Below, piece after piece: positions 1 through 8,596 of a DNA stretch of 46,744 bases (the stretch's first letter is position 1; each line of letters begins with the position of its first letter). Below the pieces are notes generated by a model that was not told the DNA's origin, did no database searches, and saw nothing but the letters and a program-made list of their open reading frames with translations. The position numbers and the translations under genes are program-made. The stretch is from NCBI GenBank assembly GCA_002340255.1, contig DDLS01000036.1, forward strand, positions 1 to 46,744. The letters run 5' to 3'. Origin of the DNA: Cyanobacteria bacterium UBA2566 (GTDB lineage Bacteria > Cyanobacteriota > Cyanobacteriia > Cyanobacteriales > Desertifilaceae).

Positions 1-180
1 AGACCGGGGAGGATGTCAATTGAGAATCTCGATCAGCTAGAAGAAGTCTGATACCACAGCTACCAAACCTTATTGAAACAGCCAGAATTAATTGCAGGGT
101 TAATCAATTTCCTCAACTTATGCTATGGGATTAAAAGATATCCAATACCAAAAATACACCATAACCGTGAGGGCCCATAA
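1..180 (+). pseudogene. possible decayed gene end at the left edge
   Basis: Frame 1 reads openly from the window edge to an in-frame TGA at 49-51 and then on to TAA at 178-180. The translated text looks protein-like on both sides of the TGA (SIENLDQLEEV, then YHSYQTLLKQPELIAGLINF). This could be the true 3' end of a gene lying mostly outside the window (ending at 51), or a remnant with a nonsense change. No family was recognised with confidence. A second open stretch at 209-403 on the same strand encodes a hydrophobic, membrane-like segment but has no good start codon, so it is not called as a gene. Confidence 0.25.
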
Positions 181-403
181 ACTATGGGAAAACCTGGAAA
201 CAGCTTAGGCGGAACTCATCACCACAAATTTGGGAATCGATAGCCGTTCTAGAGCCACCAACATTATTCTATTAACTGTAGGGATAAGAGATTTAGCAAT
301 AATTGGGACAGCTTGGTTTGTCAGATCGCAATGGAAGAATCGGAATGGAAGAAATAGCGATCGCCTCCTCACACACTCCCCAAAAATTATCCCCACCCTA
401 TAG

Positions 404-758
404 ACAAACACCGCCAGATGCTCTATAGTGGTATATTGTCGCCAAAAATAAGGTTGCTTACTTTTCGTGAGACCCTCTAGCGGAGACCCCAGTCGCCATA
501 AGGATACTGAGCCTTAGTGTGCTTAAGTCCAGGTGCTATAGATAAGGGTAACCAGTAATTCAAAACTTGGTTGTCTAAAGTATTAAGGGCATTAGCCTTA
601 ATACGAATCTAAATAATTCAGCCAACTGCCTGAGTCTTGCTGTTGAAGTGAGACCGGTATTTGTCTGAGTAATACTTAGGGAAAATTATAGATCCGGCCT
701 ATCCCATAAAGATGTGGCTTGATTGTTGTCTGTAAACAAAAAGGAGACTACCCAACCT
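404..758 (+). promoter_or_regulatory. upstream leader region of the ribosomal cluster
   Basis: No supportable gene lies in this stretch. It precedes rplC, the first gene of the cyanobacterial S10-type cluster, so it should hold the promoter and 5' leader. TATA-like hexamers are present (for example TATAGA at 687-692), but none is paired with a -35 box at good spacing. The clear structural feature is the hairpin at 580-604, listed separately. An AAGGAG ribosome binding site sits at 741-746. Confidence 0.4.
580..604 (+). promoter_or_regulatory. perfect hairpin in the rplC leader
   Basis: GTATTAAGG (580-588) and CCTTAATAC (596-604) form a perfect 9-bp stem around a 7-nt loop, about 155 nt before the rplC start. 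There is no U-run after it, so it is not a standard terminator. A leader hairpin ahead of a ribosomal operon may bind a ribosomal protein such as L4, but that role is inferred from position only. Confidence 0.4.
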
Positions 759-1409
759 GTGTCTGTAGGTATTCTCGGAACCAAACTCGGCATGACCCAA
801 ATCTTTGACATGGAAGAAGGAATCGCCATTCCGGTCACCGTTGTCCAAGCTGGACCATGCACCGTAACCCAAATCAAAACTCCAGAAACCGATGGCTATA
901 GTGCCATCCAACTGGGCTATGATGCTGTACCGAAAAAGCGGCTCAACCGTCCAGAAGTTGGGCACTTAGAGAAATCGGGCGCTGTGGCAGGGGAAACTGG
1001 ACTGCGGCATCTGCGAGAATATCGCAGCGATACCGTCAGCAGCTATGAACTCGGTCAAGAACTCAAAGCTGACCTCTTCACAGAAGGTCAACTGGTTGAT
1101 GTCATTGGTAAAAGTATCGGTCGCGGGTTCGCCGGTTACCAAAAGCGCCATAACTTCCGCCGGGGGCCGATGTCCCACGGTTCAAAAAACCACCGCCTTC
1201 CGGGATCGACCGGAGCAGGAACCACCCCTGGACGAATTTACCCAGGGAAAAAAATGGCAGGACGTAAAGGCAATGCCCAAATCACGATTCGCAAACTGCA
1301 AGTCGTGCGGGTAGATACCGATCGCAACCTACTGCTGATTAAAGGTTCAGTTCCAGGCAAACCCGGAACGCTCCTGAGTATCGCTCCAACCAATCAAGTG
1401 GGCGGCTGA
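759..1409 (+). CDS. rplC: 50S ribosomal protein L3
   Basis: L3 is a large-subunit protein near the peptidyl-transferase centre and an early assembly protein. The product starts SVGILGTKLGMTQ, the standard bacterial L3 opening, and has the conserved Gly/Lys/Arg-rich central loop (SHGSKNHRLPGSTGAGTTPG). I place the start at GTG 759 (216 aa) because AAGGAG lies at 741-746 and homologues begin exactly here. An in-frame TTG at 723 would add 12 residues that do not look conserved. It is the first gene of the ribosomal cluster, as usual in cyanobacteria, where the S10 gene lies elsewhere. Confidence 0.97.
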   Translation: MSVGILGTKLGMTQIFDMEEGIAIPVTVVQAGPCTVTQIKTPETDGYSAIQLGYDAVPKKRLNRPEVGHLEKSGAVAGETGLRHLREYRSDTVSSYELGQELKADLFTEGQLVDVIGKSIGRGFAGYQKRHNFRRGPMSHGSKNHRLPGSTGAGTTPGRIYPGKKMAGRKGNAQITIRKLQVVRVDTDRNLLLIKGSVPGKPGTLLSIAPTNQVGG

Positions 1410-1475
1410 TCCACACAGAAAGAAACCCTCTCTATACTAAGGGATCAAAGCAAGTAGAAAAGGAAAATCGAAACT

Positions 1476-2108
1476 ATGGTTAGTTGCGTAAGGAAAGACT
1501 GGCAAGGGTCAGAGGTGGGCGAAGCCAACCTTGAACTCAAGGTCGCCAAAGAAGAGACGAGCGCTCATATTGTCCACCGTGCCCTCGTGCGTCAACTCAA
1601 TAATGCACGCCAAGGAACCGCTTGCAGCAAAACCCGCGCCGAAGTTAGAGGGGGCGGACGCAAACCTTGGCGGCAAAAAGGAACCGGTCGCGCTCGTGCG
1701 GGTTCTATCCGTTCTCCCCTGTGGCGAGGGGGTGGGGTGATCTTCGGGCCCAAGCCCAGAAGTTACGAAACCAAGATGAACCGTAAAGAGCGGCGCTTGG
1801 CCTTAACCACAGCCTTAATGGGCAGAACCGATGACCTGATTGCGATCGAAGAAATTGGTGACAACCTGGCTCGGCCCAAAACCAAAGAACTCCTAGGGGC
1901 GATTGCCCGTTGGGGAGCAGCAGAGACCGACAAAGTGCTGCTTATCATCCCCGAACGCCATGAAAACCTCTATTTGTCTGCTCGCAATGTCCCCAGACTG
2001 CGATTAATTCTTGCCGAGCAACTCAACGTCTACGACATCCTCAATGCAGACAAAATCATAGCCACCGGTTCCGCTCTCGAAAAAATTCAGGAGGTCTATG
2101 GTGAGTAA
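1476..2108 (+). CDS. rplD: 50S ribosomal protein L4
   Basis: L4 (210 aa) binds 23S rRNA, and its long basic loop lines the peptide exit tunnel. That loop is visible at about residues 62-95 (GGGRKPWRQKGTGRARAGS, then a Gly-rich stretch and FGPKPR). The N-terminus MVSC-x5-W is typical of cyanobacterial L4. In other bacteria L4 can repress its own operon through a leader structure. Its last codons overlap the start of rplW. Confidence 0.97.
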   Translation: MVSCVRKDWQGSEVGEANLELKVAKEETSAHIVHRALVRQLNNARQGTACSKTRAEVRGGGRKPWRQKGTGRARAGSIRSPLWRGGGVIFGPKPRSYETKMNRKERRLALTTALMGRTDDLIAIEEIGDNLARPKTKELLGAIARWGAAETDKVLLIIPERHENLYLSARNVPRLRLILAEQLNVYDILNADKIIATGSALEKIQEVYGE

Positions 2109-2412
2109 TTCTACCATTTCAGGCAATCGCGCCCTACCTGACCTGATCCGCCGCCCGATCGTCACCGAAAAAGGAACCCGACTCTTAGAAGACAATAAAT
2201 ATGTCTTTGAAGTCCTTCCCCAGGCCACTAAGCCGGAAATTAAGGCGGCGATCGAAAGCCTATTTGAGGTCAAAGTTACCAAGGTAAACACCTATCGCGC
2301 CCCCCGTAAAAAACGGCGTGTAGGTCGCTTCACGGGATATAAGGCTCAATACAAACGAGCCGTAGTTACCCTATCCCCTGGCGACCAGATCATCTTGTTC
2401 CCAGAAGTGTAA
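2101..2412 (+). CDS. rplW: 50S ribosomal protein L23
   Basis: L23 sits at the exit of the ribosomal tunnel and docks trigger factor and SRP. The product has the family core IRRPIVTEKGTRLLEDNKY and the basic RKKRRVGRF stretch. The start lies inside the end of rplD. An AGGAGG ribosome binding site at 2089-2094 is 6 nt before GTG 2101 but only 3 nt before ATG 2098, so I prefer GTG 2101 (103 aa). The one-codon difference is minor. The overlap suggests translational coupling with L4. Confidence 0.95.
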   Translation: MSNSTISGNRALPDLIRRPIVTEKGTRLLEDNKYVFEVLPQATKPEIKAAIESLFEVKVTKVNTYRAPRKKRRVGRFTGYKAQYKRAVVTLSPGDQIILFPEV

Positions 2413-2425
2413 TTGATGAACTGTT

Positions 2426-3289
2426 ATGGGCATTCGATCCTACAAACCCTATACCTCAAGTACCCGGCAGCAGAGTGTCTCTGATTTTGCGGAGATCACT
2501 AAAGATCGGCCAGAGAAATCCCTGATTAAGAAAAATCACCGGGTCAAAGGCCGGAATAACCGAGGAGTTATTACCTGTCGCCATCGGGGGGGTGGTCATA
2601 AACGGCGCTATCGTCTGGTTGATTTCCGGCGGAATAAATTCAACGTTCCCGCCAAAGTTGCGGCGATCGAGTACGATCCCAACCGCAACGCTCGCCTAGC
2701 CCTATTATTTTACACCGATGGTGAAAAACGGTATATCCTCCATCCTAGAGGATTAGCCGTAGGCACAACTGTGATTTCCGGTGAAAACGTTCCCATTGAA
2801 GTTGGCAACTGTATGCCCTTGGGTAATATGCCTTTGGGAACCAGCGTTCATAACATTGAACTCGTCTCCGGACGGGGTGGGCAAATTGTGCGCGCGGCTG
2901 GAGCTACGGCGCAAGTCGTCGCCAAAGAAGGGGACTATGTAACTCTGCGTTTACCCTCTACAGAAGTGCGGATGGTGCGCAAGGAATGCTACGCGACCAT
3001 TGGCCAAGTGGGCAACGTAGAAGCTCGTAATATCACCCTAGGAAAAGCTGGACGGACTCGGAGGAAAGGTCGTCGGCCTCAAGTGCGAGGCAGCGTCATG
3101 AACCCCGTGGATCACCCCCATGGTGGTGGTGAAGGACGGGCCCCCGTCGGTCGCAGTGGCCCTGTAACCCCTTGGGGTAAACCAGCCTTGGGTGCAAAAA
3201 CACGGAAGAAACATAAATCTAGCGATCGCTTGATTGTACGTCGTCGTCGTCGGACTTCCAAGCGCGGTCGCGGAGGTCGTCAAGCCTAA
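2426..3289 (+). CDS. rplB: 50S ribosomal protein L2
   Basis: L2 (287 aa) is needed for subunit association and peptidyl-transferase activity. The hallmark HPHGGGEGRAPVGR near residue 230 contains the conserved histidine, and the C-terminus ends in the usual run of Arg/Lys. It follows rplW by 13 bp. The 100 bp to rpsS hold a four-copy heptanucleotide repeat. Confidence 0.98.
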   Translation: MGIRSYKPYTSSTRQQSVSDFAEITKDRPEKSLIKKNHRVKGRNNRGVITCRHRGGGHKRRYRLVDFRRNKFNVPAKVAAIEYDPNRNARLALLFYTDGEKRYILHPRGLAVGTTVISGENVPIEVGNCMPLGNMPLGTSVHNIELVSGRGGQIVRAAGATAQVVAKEGDYVTLRLPSTEVRMVRKECYATIGQVGNVEARNITLGKAGRTRRKGRRPQVRGSVMNPVDHPHGGGEGRAPVGRSGPVTPWGKPALGAKTRKKHKSSDRLIVRRRRRTSKRGRGGRQA

Positions 3290-3293
3290 TCAA

Positions 3294-3321
3294 TTAAAAA
3301 TTAAAAATTAAAAATTAAAAA
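3294..3321 (+). repeat. heptanucleotide tandem repeat (TTAAAAA x4)
   Basis: Four perfect copies of TTAAAAA sit in the rplB-rpsS gap. Short tandem heptamer repeats of this kind (STRRs) are scattered between genes in many cyanobacteria. A related AT-rich string follows near 3330-3350. It may have no function, or may act as an AT-rich insulator inside the operon. Confidence 0.85.
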
Positions 3322-3389
3322 TGACTGTTTTTAGTTTTGGTTTTTAATGTTTTGATTGACTCCCCTGATTACATAACCTTGAAAGTCTT

Positions 3390-3668
3390 ATGGCTCGTTC
3401 CTTAAAAAAAGGCCCCTTTGTTGCCGACCATCTGTTAACCAAAATTGAAAAACTCAATGATAGAGGCGAAAAACAAGTGATTAAAACTTGGTCTCGCCCC
3501 TCCACCATTGTGCCCCAGATGATTGGCCATACCATTGCTGTTCATAATGGCCGCCAGCATGTTCCCGTGTTTATCACAGAACAGATGGTCGGACATAAAT
3601 TAGGAGAATTTGCTCCCACTCGAACCTATCGAGGCCATGCAAAGAGCGACAAAAAAGCTCGCCGATAA
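3390..3668 (+). CDS. rpsS: 30S ribosomal protein S19
   Basis: S19 (92 aa) lies in the head of the small subunit near the A-site finger and binds 16S rRNA with S13. The start ARSLKKGPFVADHLL and the end GEFAPTRTYRGHAKSDKKARR are diagnostic, and the length is standard. It lies between rplB and rplV, the conserved order. Confidence 0.98.
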   Translation: MARSLKKGPFVADHLLTKIEKLNDRGEKQVIKTWSRPSTIVPQMIGHTIAVHNGRQHVPVFITEQMVGHKLGEFAPTRTYRGHAKSDKKARR

Positions 3669-3729
3669 TTAATATTCCCCCTAGGGATAATCGGTTTCCC
3701 CCTTATTGACTCAGGATGAAAGAAAAACG

Positions 3730-4092
3730 ATGGCAATCGATACTTCTGTAGAAACTCGTGCGATCGCACGGTACATCCGTATGTCCCCCCATAAAGTCCG
3801 TCGAGTATTAGACCAAATTCGGGGAAAAACCTATCGGGATGCACTGATCGTACTCGAATTCATGCCCTACCGTGCCTGTCAACCCATCTTAAAGGTGTTG
3901 CGATCGGCAGTCGCGAATGCGGAACATAACCAGGGACTCGACCCTAGAAGCCTAGTGATTAGCAAAGCCTTTGCTGACGCTGGCCCAGCCCTCAAGCGCT
4001 TTCGCCCTCGGGCCCAAGGACGGGCTTATCAAATTCGTAAACCCACCTGTCATATTACAGTAGCTGTTGCCCCAGAAGCGGCTAGCAGTTAG
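3730..4092 (+). CDS. rplV: 50S ribosomal protein L22
   Basis: L22 spans the large subunit and contributes the beta-hairpin that narrows the exit tunnel. The core RAIARYIRMSPHKVRRVLDQ and the later FRPRAQGRA match the family. I start at ATG 3730 (120 aa), where homologues start. An in-frame TTG at 3706 would add eight non-conserved residues. Confidence 0.96.
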   Translation: MAIDTSVETRAIARYIRMSPHKVRRVLDQIRGKTYRDALIVLEFMPYRACQPILKVLRSAVANAEHNQGLDPRSLVISKAFADAGPALKRFRPRAQGRAYQIRKPTCHITVAVAPEAASS

Positions 4093-4124
4093 CTCAACCG
4101 TTGATTGATTGAGAGGATTACTCT

Positions 4125-4856
4125 GTGGGACAAAAAATACACCCAACTGGGTTTCGGCTAGGAATCACTCAAGAACACCGTTCTCGCTGGTTCGCGGATT
4201 CCAGACATTACCCAGGAATCTTACAAGAAGACTTTAAGATTCGTAAATATGTAGAAAAACAACTCAATAATGCTGGGATTTCCCAAGTCCGCATTGAGCG
4301 CAAAGCCGATCAGATCGACCTAGAAATCCATACCGCCCGTCCTGGTGTCGTCGTCGGTCGAGGAGGTCAAGGTATTGAGTCTCTACGCACTAACCTGCAA
4401 AAAGAAATTGGCGATAGCAATCGTCAAATTCGGATTAACGTCGTCGAAGTCACCCGTGTCGATGCTGATGCCGGTCTACTGGCTGAATATATCGCCCAAC
4501 AACTCGAACGTCGGGTATCCTTCCGCCGGGTTGTGCGCCAAGCCATCCAACGGGCCCAACGGGCAGGGGTTCAAGGGATCAAAATCCAAGTTAGTGGCCG
4601 TCTGAATGGAGCAGAAATTGCTCGGACAGAATGGACCAGAGAAGGACGAGTCCCCCTGCATACCCTCCGGGCTGACATTGACTACGCTTACCGCACCGCT
4701 CAAACCATTTACGGGATCTTGGGCATTAAACTTTGGGTCTTTAAAGGAGAAATTATCCCTGGGCAAGAAGAAACTCCCCCACCTGGGCCAAGCCCCAACC
4801 GTCGTCGAGGAAATCGCCGTCGCCCCCAATTTGAAGACCGATCCAACGAGAACTAA
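4125..4856 (+). CDS. rpsC: 30S ribosomal protein S3
   Basis: S3 (243 aa) helps form the mRNA entry tunnel and its helicase activity. It starts at GTG (GQKIHPTGFRLGI). The type-II KH domain shows the GxxG-type RNA loop in VVVGRGGQGIESLR, about residues 76-89. The C-terminus carries a Pro- and Arg-rich tail of about 30 residues, as in other cyanobacteria. The stop is followed 38 bp later by rplP. Confidence 0.97.
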   Translation: MGQKIHPTGFRLGITQEHRSRWFADSRHYPGILQEDFKIRKYVEKQLNNAGISQVRIERKADQIDLEIHTARPGVVVGRGGQGIESLRTNLQKEIGDSNRQIRINVVEVTRVDADAGLLAEYIAQQLERRVSFRRVVRQAIQRAQRAGVQGIKIQVSGRLNGAEIARTEWTREGRVPLHTLRADIDYAYRTAQTIYGILGIKLWVFKGEIIPGQEETPPPGPSPNRRRGNRRRPQFEDRSNEN

Positions 4857-4894
4857 TCGTTATTGGTGACCCATTATTGAATTGAGTTCTGGTC

Positions 4895-5311
4895 ATGTTA
4901 AGTCCAAGAAGAACAAAATTTCGCAAACAACACCGAGGTCGAATGCAAGGGTTGGCTTCCCGTGGGAATGTCATTAATTTTGGAGACTTTGGTCTTCAAG
5001 CCCTAGAACCTCATTGGATTACCTCCCGCCAAATTGAATCGGGTCGTCGAGCTATGACTCGGTATATCAAGCGGGGTGGGAAAATTTGGATTCGCATTTT
5101 CCCTGACAAACCGGTAACCATGCGCCCAGCCGAAACCCGGATGGGTTCCGGGAAAGGAAACCCAGAATATTGGGTAGCCGTAGTCAAACCCGGACGGATT
5201 ATTTATGAAATTGCGGGTGTGCCAGAAGACATTGCCCGTGAAGCCATGCGTCTGGCTTCCCATAAATTTCCGATCAAGACTAAATTTTTGGTGCGTGATT
5301 CCCAAGGTTAG
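4895..5311 (+). CDS. rplP: 50S ribosomal protein L16
   Basis: L16 (138 aa) contacts A-site tRNA and organises the top of the large subunit. The start MLSPRRTKFRKQHRGRM and the motif MGSGKGNPEYWVAVVKPGR are family signatures, and the length is normal. It is followed after 5 bp by rpmC. Confidence 0.98.
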   Translation: MLSPRRTKFRKQHRGRMQGLASRGNVINFGDFGLQALEPHWITSRQIESGRRAMTRYIKRGGKIWIRIFPDKPVTMRPAETRMGSGKGNPEYWVAVVKPGRIIYEIAGVPEDIAREAMRLASHKFPIKTKFLVRDSQG

Positions 5312-5316
5312 AGAAG

Positions 5317-5571
5317 ATGCCATTACCTAAGATTGACGAGGTGAGAAACCTTACCGATGAGGAACTGGGCGAGCAGATTGTAGCCATTAAACGCGAATTA
5401 TTTCAGTTGCGGCTCAAGCAAGCCACCGGCCAGGGAGAAATCAAACCTCATCAGTTCAAACACCTCAAACACCGCCAGTCTCAGCTCTTGATGGTTGAAA
5501 GGCAGAGGCAGTTGGCTCAAACCCAATCGCAAGACACGACGACACCTGTAGAGGACACAGAGGAGTCATAA
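5317..5571 (+). CDS. rpmC: 50S ribosomal protein L29
   Basis: L29 is a small helical-hairpin protein at the tunnel exit next to L23. The core is EVRNLTDEELGEQI...LFQLRLKQATGQ. At 84 aa it is about 15-20 residues longer than the bacterial norm because of a Gln/Thr/Glu-rich acidic tail, which is common in cyanobacteria. It is separated from rpsQ by only 3 bp. Confidence 0.96.
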   Translation: MPLPKIDEVRNLTDEELGEQIVAIKRELFQLRLKQATGQGEIKPHQFKHLKHRQSQLLMVERQRQLAQTQSQDTTTPVEDTEES

Positions 5572-5574
5572 TCT

Positions 5575-5817
5575 ATGCCTGTCAAAGAACGAGTGGGTAC
5601 CGTAATTAGCAATAAAATGCAGAAGACCGTGGTGGTAGCGATTGAAAACCGCAGCGCCCACCCCAAATACGGTAAAACCGTGGTCAAAACTAAGCATTAC
5701 AAAGCCCACGACGAAGACAACCAATGTAAAGAAGGCGATCGCGTCTTAATTAAAGAGTCTCGTCCCCTGAGTCGAACCAAACGTTGGACTGTTAGTGAGA
5801 TCCTAGAATCTCGTTAG
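5575..5817 (+). CDS. rpsQ: 30S ribosomal protein S17
   Basis: S17 (80 aa) is an OB-fold primary 16S rRNA-binding protein. It shows the family opening KERVGTVISNKMQKTVVV and the later HDEDNQCKEGDRVLIKESRP. It ends 50 bp before rplN, a wider gap than its neighbours. Confidence 0.97.
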   Translation: MPVKERVGTVISNKMQKTVVVAIENRSAHPKYGKTVVKTKHYKAHDEDNQCKEGDRVLIKESRPLSRTKRWTVSEILESR

Positions 5818-5867
5818 TGACTGTTTATGCAGAGCGTTGATTCCCTTTTTGATCCAGGAATAAACCT

Positions 5868-6233
5868 ATGATTCAACAAGAATCCTATCTCAATGTAGCC
5901 GATAACAGTGGCGCTCGTAAGATCATGTGTATTCGGGTTCTCGGTGGCAACCGAACCTATGGTTGTATTGGCGATGAAATTGTTGCCGTCGTCAAAGATG
6001 CCAACCCCAATATGGCGATCAAAAAATCCGATGTGGTTCGCGCTGTAATTGTGAGAACTAAAAAAGGATTGCGCCGCGACAGTGGCATGAGTATTCGCTT
6101 TGATGATAATGCTGCCGTCATTATTAACAAAGATGGCAACCCCAGGGGAACCCGTGTATTCGGCCCAGTGGCTCGTGAATTGCGAGATAAGAATTACACG
6201 AAAATCGTATCCCTAGCACCGGAGGTTCTGTAA
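5868..6233 (+). CDS. rplN: 50S ribosomal protein L14
   Basis: L14 (121 aa) lies at the subunit interface and is the docking site of the silencing factor RsfS. The opening MIQQESYLNVADNSGARKI is diagnostic. Its stop codon overlaps the rplX start (TAATG at 6231-6235), so the two genes are probably translationally coupled. Confidence 0.98.
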   Translation: MIQQESYLNVADNSGARKIMCIRVLGGNRTYGCIGDEIVAVVKDANPNMAIKKSDVVRAVIVRTKKGLRRDSGMSIRFDDNAAVIINKDGNPRGTRVFGPVARELRDKNYTKIVSLAPEVL

Positions 6234-6583
6234 TGGCTAAAGCCGTAAAACAGAAATCACTTGCGACAAAAATGCATGTCAAAAAAGGCGATACCGTGCA
6301 AGTGATTGCGGGCAAGGATAAGGGAAAAGTTGGAGAAGTGCTTGAGGCGCTGCCCAAACTCAGTAAAGTCGTGGTTCAAAACGTGAATATTAGAACCAAG
6401 CACGTTAAACCCAGACAAGAAGGAGAATCGGGACAAATCAAGACCTTTGAAGCTCCCATCCATAGCTCGAATGTAATGCTCTATTCCAGCAAAGAAAAAG
6501 TAGCATCTCGTGTTTCCTATACCGTTAATGAAGACGGAAAGAAGGTACGGATGCTCAAAAAAACTGGGGAAATCATTGATTAA
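6233..6583 (+). CDS. rplX: 50S ribosomal protein L24
   Basis: L24 (116 aa) initiates large-subunit assembly. The N-terminal KOW motif is clear (VKKGDTVQVIAGKDKGKVGEV, about residues 17-37). The gene starts within the stop of rplN and ends 17 bp before rplE. Confidence 0.97.
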   Translation: MAKAVKQKSLATKMHVKKGDTVQVIAGKDKGKVGEVLEALPKLSKVVVQNVNIRTKHVKPRQEGESGQIKTFEAPIHSSNVMLYSSKEKVASRVSYTVNEDGKKVRMLKKTGEIID

Positions 6584-6600
6584 GTTGGCAGGAAATCGCT

Positions 6601-7146
6601 ATGGTACAACCCCTTAAAACCCGATATCAAGAAAAAATTGTTCCCAAACTGATGGAGCAATTTGGGTACACGAATATTCATCAAGTACCCAAAATCGAAA
6701 AAGTAACCATTAACCGAGGACTTGGAGAAGCATCTCAAAATGCCAAATCTCTAGAAGCCTCCCAAAAGGAATTGTCGATCATTACTGGACAAAAACCGGT
6801 AGTGACTCGTGCGAAAAAGGCGATCGCCGGATTCAAAATTCGGAAAGGAATGCCCATTGGTATCATGGTCACCCTACGCAGCGATCGCATGTATGCGTTC
6901 CTAGACCGATTAATGAACTTGGCTCTGCCCCGTATTCGGGACTTTCGAGGCGTTAGCCCCAAGAGTTTCGATGGACGCGGGAACTATAATCTCGGTCTGC
7001 GGGAGCAGCTCATTTTCCCCGAAATAGAATATGACAAAATTGACCAAATTCGAGGGATGGATGTTGCTATTACTACAACCGCTCAATCCGATGAAGAAGG
7101 ACGCGCCTTACTGCGGGAAATGGGAATGCCTTTCCGGGAAAACTAA
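6601..7146 (+). CDS. rplE: 50S ribosomal protein L5
   Basis: L5 (181 aa) binds 5S rRNA and contacts P-site tRNA in the central protuberance. The signatures KIEKVTINRGLGEASQNAK and the C-terminal FPEIEYDKIDQIRGMDVAI are present. No rpsN (S14) gene follows it. In cyanobacteria S14 is encoded elsewhere, so this is not a deletion. Confidence 0.98.
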   Translation: MVQPLKTRYQEKIVPKLMEQFGYTNIHQVPKIEKVTINRGLGEASQNAKSLEASQKELSIITGQKPVVTRAKKAIAGFKIRKGMPIGIMVTLRSDRMYAFLDRLMNLALPRIRDFRGVSPKSFDGRGNYNLGLREQLIFPEIEYDKIDQIRGMDVAITTTAQSDEEGRALLREMGMPFREN

Positions 7147-7171
7147 AGGAGTTTTATCGAGAGAGTAAACG

Positions 7172-7573
7172 ATGGCCGTAAACGACACGATCGCGGATAT
7201 GCTCACGCGCCTTCGCAATGCGAACTTAGCGCGGCATCAAACCACTCAAGTTCCATCCACTAAACTCACCCGGAGTATTGCCCAAGTCTTAAAAGATGAA
7301 GGCTTTGTTTCCGATTTTGAGAATGTGGGGGAAGGAGTCAAAACCCAGCTCCGGATTGCCCTCAAATATAAAGGCAAAAACCGAAGCCCAATTATCAGCA
7401 AACTCGAACGGGTCAGTCGTCCCGGTCTGAGGGTTTATAAAAATCGCAAGGAACTCCCCCGCGTTTTAGGTGGGATTGGAATTGCCATTATTTCGACCTC
7501 CCATGGCATTATGACTGACCGTGAAGCCCGTCGCCAAGGTATTGGTGGTGAAGTGCTTTGCTATGTTTGGTAG
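7172..7573 (+). CDS. rpsH: 30S ribosomal protein S8
   Basis: S8 (133 aa) binds the central domain of 16S rRNA. The opening NDTIADMLTRLRNA and the C-terminal STSHGIMTDREARRQGIGGE are the family signatures. In other bacteria S8 regulates the spc operon through an mRNA mimic of its rRNA site. No such mimic was identified here. Confidence 0.98.
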   Translation: MAVNDTIADMLTRLRNANLARHQTTQVPSTKLTRSIAQVLKDEGFVSDFENVGEGVKTQLRIALKYKGKNRSPIISKLERVSRPGLRVYKNRKELPRVLGGIGIAIISTSHGIMTDREARRQGIGGEVLCYVW

Positions 7574-7646
7574 CTTTGAATTGACGATTGCTCCAGAGCA
7601 AGCATCAATGATTAGACCCATGAACAAGGACAACAAGTAAAAGATT

Positions 7647-8210
7647 ATGTCTCGAATTGGTAAACGTCCTATTAATATTCCTGACAAAGTAACGGTTACC
7701 CTTAATGGTCAACAAGTCTCTGTCAAAGGGCCAAAAGGACAGCTAGAGCGCATCTTGCCTTCAGAAGTCACGATTGAACAAGACAACGATACCTTAATTG
7801 TGAAGCGGCGCAATGACTCCCGTAAATGTCGGGCGGCTCATGGTCTATGCCGTACCCTCGTCTTCAATATGGTGGAAGGGGTATCCAAGGGCTTTGAAAA
7901 ACGCCTGGAACTGCAAGGGGTAGGCTATCGGGCCCAAGCCAAGGGCAAAGCCTTAACCTTAAATGTGGGATATAGCAAACCCGTAGATGTTGACCCTCCA
8001 GACGGGATCAATTTTGCTGTGGTCGATAATACCGGCAAAGCAGTTAATCAAGGCACTTTTGTGGTGATTAGCGGCATCGATAAAGAAGTGGTGGGCAATA
8101 CTGCCGCCAAAATTCGCGATGTTCGTCCTCCCGAAGTCTATAAGGGTAAAGGCATTCGCTATCAGGGCGAAATCGTCAGACGTAAAGCGGGTAAGGCAGG
8201 TAAGAAATAA
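7647..8210 (+). CDS. rplF: 50S ribosomal protein L6
   Basis: L6 (187 aa, a few residues above the usual length of about 179) binds helix 97 near the sarcin-ricin loop. It has the two repeated L6 folds: MSRIGKRPINIPDKV at the start, and RPPEVYKGKGIRYQGE near the C-terminus. It is 2 bp from rplR. Confidence 0.97.
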   Translation: MSRIGKRPINIPDKVTVTLNGQQVSVKGPKGQLERILPSEVTIEQDNDTLIVKRRNDSRKCRAAHGLCRTLVFNMVEGVSKGFEKRLELQGVGYRAQAKGKALTLNVGYSKPVDVDPPDGINFAVVDNTGKAVNQGTFVVISGIDKEVVGNTAAKIRDVRPPEVYKGKGIRYQGEIVRRKAGKAGKK

Positions 8211-8212
8211 CC

Positions 8213-8578
8213 ATGAAACGAACCAGACAAGAATTTCGGCAGCGTAGACACAATCGCATTCGCAAGTCAGTCAGCGGAACAACTGAGCGTCCCCGGTTAG
8301 CGGTGTTCCGCTCCAATCAGCATATCTATGCTCAGGTCATTGATGATACCCAACATCATACCCTGGCGGCAGCTTCCACAATGGAATCAGAAATCAAATC
8401 TGCATTGAACGCTGCGGGGAGGACTTGTGAAGCGTCTGCCCAAGTGGGTAAGGCGATCGCCGAACGAGCCATAAATAAAGGAGTTTCCAAAGTGGTGTTC
8501 GACCGAGGTGGAAATTTGTACCATGGCCGCGTTAAAGCCTTAGCCGATGCGGCCCGTGAAGCTGGATTAGACTTTTAG
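8213..8578 (+). CDS. rplR: 50S ribosomal protein L18
   Basis: L18 (121 aa) carries 5S rRNA into the ribosome with L5. The core RPRLAVFRSNQHIYAQVIDD and the C-terminal FDRGGNLYHGRVKALADAAR are diagnostic. It lies in the usual rplF-rplR-rpsE order. Confidence 0.98.
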   Translation: MKRTRQEFRQRRHNRIRKSVSGTTERPRLAVFRSNQHIYAQVIDDTQHHTLAAASTMESEIKSALNAAGRTCEASAQVGKAIAERAINKGVSKVVFDRGGNLYHGRVKALADAAREAGLDF

Positions 8579-8596
8579 CATAAACCCACAAAAACC

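Noticed and set aside
205..411. 68-codon minus-strand frame
   Set aside because: The protein-like reading is on the opposite strand (209-403), and this frame has no family features.
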